Positions 37,128-45,414 of a stretch of 64,000 bases of DNA are shown one piece after another. Where the stretch lies: positions 62,001 to 126,000 of the forward strand of contig JAEINP010000002.1 in the NCBI GenBank assembly GCA_016342355.1. The letters run 5' to 3'. A model generated the notes under the pieces. The model saw only the letters and a program-made list of their open reading frames with translations. It was not told the origin of the DNA and searched no databases. Position numbers and translations under genes: made by a program. Each line of letters starts with the position of its first letter. The first letter of the stretch is position 1. This stretch comes from Desulfatibacillum sp. (lineage in GTDB: Bacteria; Desulfobacterota; Desulfobacteria; Desulfobacterales; Desulfatibacillaceae).

Positions 37128-38303
37128 TTAAATTATTTCCAAAAACGCTTCGATGCGCGTTCGCAAAGATTCCAGGTCGCTCTCCCCGTAATCCGAACAC
37201 AAATGCAGCACGGGCAATCCCGGATCATCGTTCATCAATCGACCAACCCGGTGCGCTTCCACCATGTAGGTGTGGCAGGCGTGCCAGGTGAGATCAACAA
37301 TGGCGTCCACCTTGTATAAACCCGCCAGTTCTTTAAGCAGGGCCACCCGGCCGCTATTGGGGGTCATGCAGGCGCAGGGCAGCTCAAGGTAACGTCGGGC
37401 AATGGCATCCAGGGGATGGGGCGTGTCCTCGTCCACGTTAATCCAGGCGGATTTGAGACTGGTACAATTTTCCATGGCAATAACCGTGGCCCCGGAGTTT
37501 TCAATCAGCCTCAGCACCTTGTCCGAGCCTTTACCAATGGGCGTACCCGTAAGCAAAATGCGGGAGCCGTTCGCAGGGGGGGGGAGCGGGGATTCTTCCA
37601 TGGCCCGGACCAGGGCCTCCAGCCTTTGTGCGTAGTCCACCTGGTCCGCCCAAAAATTCCTGGCCTCCAGAACAGCCAGCAATTCCCTGCCTGAAACGCG
37701 GATACCACCGCCTCCCAGGTTTGCCTGGTGCAATTGCCTGATGAGGCTGCGCACCCTGTTTTGAATGCGAATTTGCCGGTTGAGTTCCTCGGTGGTAATG
37801 GCGTTTCCGGTCAGTTCCTGGAGGAATTCGCCAAAACGCCCCACCTCTTCCCTCCAGAACGCCAGGGAATGGGGCATCCCGGAATTGTAGGGCAAATGCA
37901 TGAGATGGACTGGTTTTAGTTTTTCCATGGCCTCGAACATCTTTTTTTTGCCATCGCAGGTGGTTTCCCCCACAATGGCGTCGGCAGCGGAAAAGAAAGG
38001 ACAAGTGCCAGTAATGGCGAATCCGTAGCTGGATTTAATCAAAGGGCACAGATTGGCCGGAAGTTCCGCCTCGGCGGCGGAAATGGGTTCCTGCTTTTTG
38101 CCGCACAGGCCAACCGGAAGCGCTCCGGCAGCCCGAATCATTTCCACGGGGGCGAAAATGCAATAAATTCCCACCACCTTGCGGCCTTCTTCCCGGGCGC
38201 CCTCAAGGCTTGCCAGGCTTTGCTCCGGCATACTGTCAAATCCGTTTAACAACTTTTTTATCAGGCTAAATTGTTCCATGATCTCCGCAAGGCCATCGCC
38301 CAT
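37128..38303 (-). CDS. 2-hydroxyacyl-CoA dehydratase D-component-like (HgdB/double-cubane) iron-sulfur protein
   Basis: 391 residues, single-gene form. Conserved Cys sites are in APVEMIRAAGALPVGLCG, ANLCPLIKSS, VGETTCDGKKKM, CACMTPNSGR and LTWHACHT. VGETTCDGKKKM is the signature of the HgdB/BcrC/double-cubane-cluster protein family, whose members do ATP-driven low-potential reductions with an ASKHA activator. No activator gene is in view. It is the first gene of the operon with the ABC importer and methyltransferase, so a reductive role on the imported substrate or in cobalamin reactivation is conceivable. Start uncertain: ATG 38303 or ATG 38279. Confidence 0.85.
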   Translation of the reverse strand: MGDGLAEIMEQFSLIKKLLNGFDSMPEQSLASLEGAREEGRKVVGIYCIFAPVEMIRAAGALPVGLCGKKQEPISAAEAELPANLCPLIKSSYGFAITGTCPFFSAADAIVGETTCDGKKKMFEAMEKLKPVHLMHLPYNSGMPHSLAFWREEVGRFGEFLQELTGNAITTEELNRQIRIQNRVRSLIRQLHQANLGGGGIRVSGRELLAVLEARNFWADQVDYAQRLEALVRAMEESPLPPPANGSRILLTGTPIGKGSDKVLRLIENSGATVIAMENCTSLKSAWINVDEDTPHPLDAIARRYLELPCACMTPNSGRVALLKELAGLYKVDAIVDLTWHACHTYMVEAHRVGRLMNDDPGLPVLHLCSDYGESDLESLRTRIEAFLEII

Positions 38304-38874
38304 ATTCGTGAATATGTTTTCCCTGGAATGCCCTGGTGTTTAAACCGTAACATGCGAGGCGCAACAGAGTACGCCCTGCACTGGACAAAGAGGACTGTAT
38401 ATTATAAATAATTAAAATATGTCTAATTGATTTTATCTATCAATCAGACCCAAGCCTTTCGTCAAGCCAATAACAGATTCATTTCAAGGTCATATTTGAT
38501 TCACTTTTTAGAAAATTTTTCAGGCCTGTATCTGTTGGAATTGGCGCCACAATTCATACGAATTTTGATTACTGTCATTGTGGCGATTAAAAATTGAGGC
38601 CTGTTTACAGGAGTGTTTTTTAACAATATGCCGGGAGTATTTTACCTGAACTCAGGCAAAGAACGGTTGCTCTTAAAGGAAAACTCAATAAAAAGGCAAT
38701 AAATATTAATCAAGGCTTGCAAGAGACGCCGCCTGTTTGATAGTATCATCTCTAGCCATCCTGGCTTGCTCCGACCATTGCACTGTTTTATATAATCTAG
38801 TCATATTCAAAACCCGGGGGGGGAAGATACGGACTATTAGCCACGCAAGTCCCCGTCCTCAAGAGGACTGTATC
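38304..38874 (+). other. divergent promoter region, AT-rich, no gene seen
   Basis: 571 bases between the HgdB-like gene (leftward) and the acyltransferase gene (rightward). A 6-7-6 inverted repeat, ATTGAT (38426-38431) and ATCAAT (38439-38444), is a possible regulator site for the leftward operon. No convincing ORF or RNA gene is visible. Confidence 0.55.
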
Positions 38875-39699
38875 ATGAGCATAACAAGCACTTTATTGAA
38901 AAAAGCCTTTGTATCGTCGGAAATTGAAGAAGTCCATAACCGGATCACCAAGGAAGTTGGCAGCTTTGGATATGATGCCTGGGGGTATTCCCGGGACGGG
39001 GCCGCCGTATGCCTTGGGGTATTCAAAACGCTTTACGACCACTATTTTCGAGTGGAAGCCGAGGGGTTGGAAAACATACCCAAGCAAGGCCGGGTATTGA
39101 TTATCGCCAATCACAGCGGGCAATTGCCCATGGACGGCGCCCTGATCGGCATTGCCATCGCCACAAATCCTCATGGTCCCAGGGCGCCCAGGACTATGAT
39201 CGAACGATTTTTCCCTATGGTTCCTTTTGTGGGGAATCTACTCAACATGGGCGGGGCGGTGATTGGCGACCCGATCAATTGTCTGCGCATGCTTAGGCGC
39301 GAAGAATGCGTGGTGGTTTTTCCCGAGGGAGTTCGAGGCAGTGGCAAATCGTTTAAAAAGCGTTACAAGCTCCAGCGTTTTGGCTTTGGATTCATGCACA
39401 TTGCCATGGAAACCAACACTCCCATCATTCCCGTGGGGGTTGTGGGGTGCGAGGAAACCATGCCCTCGCTGGCCAATATCAAACCCTTGGCCAACCTGTT
39501 AGGCCTACCGTATGTTCCAATTGCCATTCCCTTTCCCCTGCCTTCAAAGGTCTACCTGAATTTTGGGAAACCCCTGCAATTTGAAGGCGAAGTGGAGAAA
39601 GAAAAGCAAGTGATTGAAAACGTGGAAGTAGTCAAAGACGCCATTCGAGGACTTATAGACAAAGGCCTGGCGCAAAAGTCCGGTTGGTTTTTCTCATGA
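38875..39699 (+). CDS. lysophospholipid acyltransferase family protein (MGAT-like PlsC)
   Basis: 274 residues from ATG 38875, with AGAGGA seven bases upstream; the longer frame to 38737 lacks a ribosome site. The active-site motif is IANHSGQLPMDG (His then Asp after six residues, a variant of the HX4D motif). A second block, VFPEGVRGSGKSFKKRY, binds the glycerol phosphate or acceptor, and PIIPVGVVGCEE follows. It acylates a glycerol or lysolipid acceptor at the inner membrane. The SDR gene starts 96 bases downstream in the same direction. Confidence 0.85.
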   Translation: MSITSTLLKKAFVSSEIEEVHNRITKEVGSFGYDAWGYSRDGAAVCLGVFKTLYDHYFRVEAEGLENIPKQGRVLIIANHSGQLPMDGALIGIAIATNPHGPRAPRTMIERFFPMVPFVGNLLNMGGAVIGDPINCLRMLRREECVVVFPEGVRGSGKSFKKRYKLQRFGFGFMHIAMETNTPIIPVGVVGCEETMPSLANIKPLANLLGLPYVPIAIPFPLPSKVYLNFGKPLQFEGEVEKEKQVIENVEVVKDAIRGLIDKGLAQKSGWFFS

Positions 39700-39795
39700 A
39701 CCTCCGGTCCTGCCTGCCATAACCACTTAGTTACACTGCCAGAAATTCGTGCACTAAAGAGCTGGGGGGTCCAGTCAATAAAAAGGGAAGTTCAG

Positions 39796-40788
39796 ATGCC
39801 GAAAATACAAACAATACCGAAAACGGAAAATCCCCAAGAAACAGATAGACCAACAGTGCTTGTTACCGGCGCAGCCGGTGTATTGGCCCAGGAAAGCATC
39901 AACCGCCTATCCCAAAAATACAATGTGATAGCCATTGATTTCAGGCGGGCCGTGCAGATAGGGGAGGATATTCCCAGTTACAAGGTGGATTTTTTAAAAC
40001 GGGGTTTTGAAGATATTTTCCGCCTGCACAAGATCGATACGGTCATCCACCTGGGCCGTGTGGGCACGGATGTAGGGGGGAGCCATTTCCGTCACAATGC
40101 CAATGTACGCGGCACCCAAAAGCTGTTTGACCTGTGTGTGAAATACGAGGTGGGACAGGTAATGGTGCTGTCGTCATTTTTCGTGTACGGAGCCAGCGCC
40201 TATAACCCCGCCCTTTTGGACGAAGAAACCCCCCTCAAAGCCTCGGACCTGTCCTTGAACCTCATCGACACGGTGGAGTTGGATAACCTTTCCCAGATAT
40301 ACATGTACAAACACCGCAAGGTGCGCATGAAAATCCTGCGCCCGTGCAATGTGGCGGGGCCGGGGGTGCGGAACAATATCGGCAGGCTGCTGTCCCGCAA
40401 GGTGGTCCCTGTTTTGTGGGGGTTTAATCCCGTCATGCAGTTCATCCATGTGTCAGACATGGCTGACGCCATTGTCAAGGCTTGCGCCAAACCCAGCATT
40501 TACGGAATTTTCAATATAGCGCCCAATGACTGGGTTCCTTACAAGGAGGTTCTCAGACGGTGTGACATCCTGGGGGTCCCCATGGTTTCCATACCCGATG
40601 CCCTGCCCATGTGGATCAGCCGGATGGCCGGGTGGCAGGCCTTTCCCAGTTATTTGGTCAACTATTTCAAGTATCCGGTGATCATTGACGGCAGCCGTTT
40701 TGCCAAGGCCTTTAATTTCACCCCAAAACGAAGCCTGGACGAACTTTTCATCCACTACCGGGAAATGAAGGCCAGACGCTGGGTCTGA
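39796..40788 (+). CDS. extended SDR / NAD-dependent epimerase-like protein without a clear YxxxK
   Basis: 330 residues. The nucleotide-binding start is PTVLVTGAAGVLAQESINRL, followed by the acidic turn of VIAIDFR, so NAD is probable. SSFFVYG gives the Ser region and ILRPCNVAGPGV the substrate loop. Where active members carry YxxxK, this one reads LNLIDTVELDNLSQ, with no Tyr/Lys pair. It may be non-catalytic, or use other residues. It follows the acyltransferase gene and ends three bases before the convergent protease gene. Confidence 0.8.
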   Translation: MPKIQTIPKTENPQETDRPTVLVTGAAGVLAQESINRLSQKYNVIAIDFRRAVQIGEDIPSYKVDFLKRGFEDIFRLHKIDTVIHLGRVGTDVGGSHFRHNANVRGTQKLFDLCVKYEVGQVMVLSSFFVYGASAYNPALLDEETPLKASDLSLNLIDTVELDNLSQIYMYKHRKVRMKILRPCNVAGPGVRNNIGRLLSRKVVPVLWGFNPVMQFIHVSDMADAIVKACAKPSIYGIFNIAPNDWVPYKEVLRRCDILGVPMVSIPDALPMWISRMAGWQAFPSYLVNYFKYPVIIDGSRFAKAFNFTPKRSLDELFIHYREMKARRWV

Positions 40789-40791
40789 TTG

Positions 40792-43443
40792 TCACCACAG
40801 ATTTTTGCTCCAATGGACAAGAGTCCTAAAACACCAGGCAAACCTGTCGGACCATGATCTGGCAGACCCGGGTTTCTCAAGGCTGGAGATAAAACACCCT
40901 CCCCCGCCCGAACCACCGGAGCCTACCCCATCCAGTTCCTCTTCGAATGAGCTTTCCCCGAAATCCAGGCCAATGCCAGCCTTGTTCTGGGGCGCTGCCG
41001 GGTCCAGGGTGGTGAAGGTGGAGTCATTGCCAAGATAGCTCATGCTCCCGCTCCATACCCGTACCCTGAAATGGTAGGTGGTTGCCGGTTTCAGGCCTAC
41101 GAGCTTGGCGCCCACGCCCTGCTGGCGGGAAGCTCTGGCCCCATCCTTGCCCACCACATATTCGTCGGCCACAATTTCTTCTCCATATTCCGCTGTGAGG
41201 CCGTATTCAAAAACCACGGTTCCCTGTCCCGGAGGCCGGATGGTGCCGGAAAGGTAGGCTGCAGTTTCGCTTATCTCGTAAGCTGCGCCCGTGGTGGCGT
41301 TGCCCGTGGAAGAAACATCCACATAGAGTTCAAAGGCCTGGTCTACGGAATGGGGAGTCCAGTCCGGTATGTTCACTTCCGGGAATATGCTGGTTCCGGG
41401 TTCCAGCCTGACAGCGCTCCGGGAGACCACCCAGTATGCCTGGGGAGTCCAGGTGAGATCCGCCTGGATAACCAACCAATATTTTTTACCGGCTTCCGGG
41501 ACGAATTTGGGGTTCAGTTCAGCCTGATATTCATAAATGTCCTTGTCCCGGTAGTATAGGTTTTCCTGGCATTTCTCCCCCGGGATATTCCACGAGGCCA
41601 GCAAATTGCCGGGCTCTCCCATGCCGGAGTCATGGTAAATGTAAATGTTCCAGGAGTCCGGGGTAACCGGGTCAGCCCGCAGCTGGCGGCTCCACCAATG
41701 GACCCGATTGATGCTGCCCACAGAGGTTTCAAACATGAAATCATCCGCGGTCCTGGCGTCAAAGGGATAGGCTGCGTCCACCTGAGAGGTATGGAGCAAT
41801 GTGCTGGTGAGGTCCGGAGGCTGGGACCAAACCTTCATGGAGTCGTCGGTCCTGAAACTCATGTCCTGGCCGTAGGAAATTCCGTAACTGTTCCGGGCGG
41901 CTATGCGGAAATGATAGGTGGTGAGAGGCTCCAGGCTGTTGGCCAAAATGGACGTGGGCACGCTCTCCGTGCTGCTGCCCGCCTCCACCCATTGGGTGCT
42001 CAGGCCGTAATAGGTCGTGGAGCCGTACTCGAACCTGTATTCGGTGTAGGCGCCATGGGCAACCACACTGCCCTTGAACATGGCGGAATGAGCCATGACG
42101 TTCTGGGCTTCCAGGGTCTGGACTGTGGGGGCCAGTGGATTGCCCGCCGTGGAAAAGGTGCGGTCCGCGCCGTAATTGATCTCCACCCCGTTATATGCCG
42201 CCAAGCGGTAATGGTGGGTGGTTTGGGAATCCAGGCCGGATATTTCCAGGGTTACGCTTTTCCTGCCTTCCGATGCATTTAGATAGATTGAAGTACTGGC
42301 ATGGTCGTAGTCCTCGTCCGTACCGAACTCCACCCATACTTCCGTATCCATGCCTTGGGTATCCACCGTACCGCTGATGACCGCGGATTCCTGGGTCAGG
42401 TTCAGGACTTCACCGGTATTGACAACCGGCCAGTCTGCGGGCGCCAGATACACCACGGCGCAGGCAACCCGGGCCGAACGGTACTTGATGCGCATGTATC
42501 CGTTTTCGCCCCACCCAGTGCCCCAACTGTTCCGTAAAATCCAATACCCGTTATTTTCGGCGTCTCCGTTGTCGTTCCAACCCACCAGGGCCACGGCGTG
42601 GTTGGTGGGGGCGTAGTAGGCGGGCACGGTGTCGCATGTGGTGTTGCCGTCTTCGTAAATCCCGGACTGATAGGCCAGGAAGGCCGGGCCCGCGTAAACT
42701 GCGGCAACCACTGCCCCATAAGTAAGGATGGCGGCCTTGATGGCGTCAATGTCTCCGCTGGGCACCCTGCCCCACGAATCAAACACCACGGGGGCGTCCC
42801 CGGCATGCTCATAGACCCCGGGATCTTCCATAATGTAAGGAAAGGCCTTTTCCGTCACAATGCCTTCCTTGGTGAGGGCTTCCACTTCCGAGTATGTGTA
42901 ATCGGCATCATCACACCCTCCGAAATGGGAGGAATAAGGTTCCAGGTTGCCAAGATGCCACGCGATATAGGATTCGGAAAAATCCGCCACGTTTTCATCA
43001 CTGCGCTGGGAAGCCATATTGTACACACCTTCTGCGGCGGCAGCAGCGGCAAAAGCGTAACACGACCCGCAATCCCCCTGGTCGTGGACGGGACCGATAT
43101 AGGAACGGCCATCCACATCCCTAAGGTCGTAACTTCCCGGGATGTCCTCCCAGGCCCCTTCATAGGCAAACCATTGTTCCTGGCCCACCACCATGGTTTT
43201 GAACAAACGGGGCATACGGCGGCCGAGGAGTTGTTCCAGTTGTTGGGGATCTTTATCAAAAACGGGGTTGGAACCGACCTGAAAGGCGTAATTATTGTGA
43301 GTAATCTCGTCCCGGATTTCCTGGAGGGCGGTCTCCCGGGTTGGCGTTGCATCGTTGCCTGCCAAAGAGAGGCATGGAATGAAGAGCCCGAGAGTCAGGA
43401 TCAATGCAGGTAAAAATCCTCGGGAAAGTATTTGCAAACGCAT
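40792..43443 (-). CDS. secreted papain-family (C1A) cysteine protease with fibronectin-like tail
   Basis: 883 residues from ATG 43443 (GGAG seven bases upstream); an in-frame extension to 43587 is a polar segment ahead of the signal peptide. A short prodomain precedes the catalytic domain: Gln122 and Cys128 in HDQGDCGSCYAF, His282 in TNHAVALVGW, Asn305 in LRNSWG. After ~335 come several Fn3-like modules sharing THYRLAAYNG/TYHFRIAARN. The C-terminus has a Gly-rich GSGGGGCFISSL, like the CFI-box C-terminal sorting region. It is presumably a surface-anchored or secreted protease. Confidence 0.9.
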   Translation of the reverse strand: MRLQILSRGFLPALILTLGLFIPCLSLAGNDATPTRETALQEIRDEITHNNYAFQVGSNPVFDKDPQQLEQLLGRRMPRLFKTMVVGQEQWFAYEGAWEDIPGSYDLRDVDGRSYIGPVHDQGDCGSCYAFAAAAAAEGVYNMASQRSDENVADFSESYIAWHLGNLEPYSSHFGGCDDADYTYSEVEALTKEGIVTEKAFPYIMEDPGVYEHAGDAPVVFDSWGRVPSGDIDAIKAAILTYGAVVAAVYAGPAFLAYQSGIYEDGNTTCDTVPAYYAPTNHAVALVGWNDNGDAENNGYWILRNSWGTGWGENGYMRIKYRSARVACAVVYLAPADWPVVNTGEVLNLTQESAVISGTVDTQGMDTEVWVEFGTDEDYDHASTSIYLNASEGRKSVTLEISGLDSQTTHHYRLAAYNGVEINYGADRTFSTAGNPLAPTVQTLEAQNVMAHSAMFKGSVVAHGAYTEYRFEYGSTTYYGLSTQWVEAGSSTESVPTSILANSLEPLTTYHFRIAARNSYGISYGQDMSFRTDDSMKVWSQPPDLTSTLLHTSQVDAAYPFDARTADDFMFETSVGSINRVHWWSRQLRADPVTPDSWNIYIYHDSGMGEPGNLLASWNIPGEKCQENLYYRDKDIYEYQAELNPKFVPEAGKKYWLVIQADLTWTPQAYWVVSRSAVRLEPGTSIFPEVNIPDWTPHSVDQAFELYVDVSSTGNATTGAAYEISETAAYLSGTIRPPGQGTVVFEYGLTAEYGEEIVADEYVVGKDGARASRQQGVGAKLVGLKPATTYHFRVRVWSGSMSYLGNDSTFTTLDPAAPQNKAGIGLDFGESSFEEELDGVGSGGSGGGGCFISSLEKPGSARSWSDRFAWCFRTLVHWSKNLW

Positions 43444-43715
43444 GGGTATCTCCAAAGGCCGTGAGCCTATCTGGCAAACCCGGTTTGGCTTAGCTTCCCT
43501 GCCCGCCCATCCGGTGAATTGAAATCTATGTTCCAAAAAAGCGCTGAATTTGTGTTTGGGGCTTTCGAAGGGCCGCCCCTTATCCATCTCGGCTTTGTCA
43601 GTTCACTTAAGGTATCGGCACAAAGGGGATTTTCCTTAACCGGAAAATGCTTGGAATCCCCAAGTTTTCTCAGGCGTTAGGAAGGAAGGCGGCATGGGTG
43701 AAAATGCGCACGGAG

Positions 43716-43740
43716 GGGGCGATTTTTCGCCCCGATTTTT
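43716..43740 (+). terminator. terminator-like hairpin with no upstream gene
   Basis: GGGGCGA (43716-43722) pairs with TCGCCCC (43727-43733) around TTTT, followed by GATTTTT. No + strand gene lies upstream, so it may end a short RNA started near 43600 or act as an attenuator. Two small inverted repeats precede it (TTTTCC/GGAAAA and CTTGG/CCAAG, 43630-43670). Confidence 0.45.
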
Positions 43741-44123
43741 AGGAAAAAATTTTGCGGGAGCTTTTTACCCAACACCCATAGACAGGATTCTTGTGCAGGA
43801 ATGAAAAGGGCTGGAGGCATGGCTATTCAATCAAAGAGCGGCAGGCGCCAAATCCACCCAAAAAAATGCCGCCGACAATTTTGTATCCCTGTTTTGCCTG
43901 GGACAATCAGGAGATGTTATCAATTTTGCATTTACCCGAATAAAAAACGGAGTTTTTAAAAGCAGACGCGGTGAAAAACCCCGCAAATGCGGTGAAAAGT
44001 CCCGGCCCATAGGAAAAACGTTGAAAAAAATTTGAGGATAATTGGGTATTTTGCTGGAATTGCTATATTTATTTAGGAAAAAAAATGTACTTTTTTTAGG
44101 GACAATGGGTCAAAATCCAGGGC

Positions 44124-44160
44124 GCCGACAAAAATGTCGGATTCCTTCAAATTTGTCGGC
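44124..44160 (+). promoter_or_regulatory. alternative hairpins sharing one arm
   Basis: CCGACA (44125-44130) can pair with TGTCGG (44135-44140) around AAAA, or, as GCCGACAAA (44124-44132), with TTTGTCGGC (44152-44160). The two structures exclude each other, which is the layout of a switch. Confidence 0.35.
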
Positions 44161-44267
44161 CTAAAAACCAAAGGATTGGGGCCACCTTAAAAAGATAAAA
44201 AAAACATTGTTCATTTTATCTTAAATTATAGATACTTAACTATGTTCAATACCAGACGTCACTATTC

Positions 44268-44283
44268 TGGCATTTTTTTTGCC
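44268..44283 (+). promoter_or_regulatory. candidate sigma-54 (-24/-12) promoter
   Basis: TGGCATTTTTTTTGCC has GG and GC exactly ten bases apart, matching the consensus TGGCAC-N5-TTGC. It points toward the surface-protein cluster, whose first start is 1.1 kb away. A weaker match with GG in place of GC lies at 44422-44437. Confidence 0.45.
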
Positions 44284-44580
44284 TAGTGCCTTAAGTATTC
44301 TTGACGCAGGTCCAATCCCTCCCGCCAGGACTGGAATCTGTGGGTTTTAACAGCTTGTATAGAAAGATGGCGGGGCAAAAAGAGCTATTGATAATCAAAA
44401 TCAGAACTTGCTTTTTTTTGCTGGCACGATTATTGGAAGTGCCTAATGAAAACTTGTGGTTTGTGCGTGTGGAAGAAATAGCGAGCGATTAAACCCCTCC
44501 GTTTCTCCATTGCCTCTTTCCGGGCTCATTTGCCCTGATGCCGAGGCGAAAACGAAGAGCTTAACAGGCTGGACCGCACC

Positions 44581-44654
44581 GATCGATACAGGGCGCTCCT
44601 GTGCGCTACCATGCGCGTGGAGCACACAGGTGTTTTGCGCCCTGCGGATCGATC
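44581..44654 (+). ncRNA. long imperfect hairpin, candidate structured RNA element
   Basis: GATCGAT plus AGGGCGC at the left pair with GCGCCCT plus ATCGATC at the right, with a short internal mismatch. Inside, CCTGTG/CACAGG and GCT/AGC form an inner stem with one bulge on each side. A second structure follows at once: GAGCC/GGCTC enclosing ACACC/GGTGT (44661-44693). No known RNA family is recognised. Confidence 0.35.
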
Positions 44655-45414
44655 AGGCCCGGAGCCAGCCTGACACCCCGGTGGTGTGGGCTCTCGATTT
44701 CCTTCCTGCGCAAAATCGAATGCGAAAAAGGATTTTGAACGCCAAGTCCTGCCTGACATTCCTCAGTCCCGAAATGGGCCTTTGCTGGCGCTAATCAGTC
44801 ACCGGCCATTATTTCGGAAACTCATGTCATGCAACGCGGAAAAGGGTTTCCCCTTTGCCGCCGTTCACCGTTCCTGCCGCTTGAAAAAGCGATTGCCTTT
44901 CCCCGGCAGCCTGGCTTCCTAAGCCTTTTCGCACACCTGAACAGGACATCAGTCCAGATTCCGTTGCGCTATGCACCGGTCCGACCAGGATGCCTTGTTC
45001 CGAACCCCTTTAACCGGAGGACCAGGACTATGCCCCGGAACACTCACCAAGACTTTCGGCAGGTGTTTCCGAAAACTTTAGGAAAAAATGAAACATTTTT
45101 CCTGGTCCGGCCCACTTTTTTTCAACATCCTGTAATTGTTGGAAAAAATAATTGTTCCGCGCCATGGGCGCGGCACACGGCGGGCTTTCCATAATCCAAG
45201 AAGCAGACAATCGGCCTTGTGAAACTTTTTAGAACAACCCTTTAGAAGAATTTTTCGGATGTGGCTTTAGTACAAGTTTTTAAAAACACTTTTTGAATAG
45301 GGGAGGATTCAGAAACAAATGCAGGAAAACAAAATGGAAACATGTAAACCGAACAACCTTAACCCATTAACCTTAAACCCAACTTGTTCCACTAAACCAA
45401 GAGGAGGAGTACAC

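Larger units (their letters stand above)
43444..45414 (+). other. long non-coding, hairpin-rich region upstream of the surface-protein cluster
   Basis: About 1.97 kb without a convincing gene. Frames of 60-120 codons exist (for example 44456-44794 and 44829-45194) but have no family look or good ribosome site. The left part is AT-rich with several hairpins; 44500-44900 is more GC-rich with long paired segments. Near the right end are AGGAAAAA/TTTTTCCT (45080-45103) and CCGCGCC/GGCGCGG (45157-45173). A long structured leader, regulatory RNA or decayed gene are all possible. Confidence 0.5.

Noticed and set aside
44581-44800. Structured region considered as RNase P RNA, tmRNA, 6S RNA, SRP RNA or c-di-GMP riboswitch
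   Set aside because: None of the conserved core sequences of these families could be found by eye.
44829-45194. 121-codon open frame before the surface cluster
   Set aside because: No ribosome site, low-complexity Pro/Arg composition and overlap with strong hairpins; not supported as a gene.
45319-45414. Upstream in-frame start for surface protein 1
   Set aside because: It has a possible site (GGGAGGATT) but would place 32 polar residues before the signal peptide; ATG 45415 has a better site.
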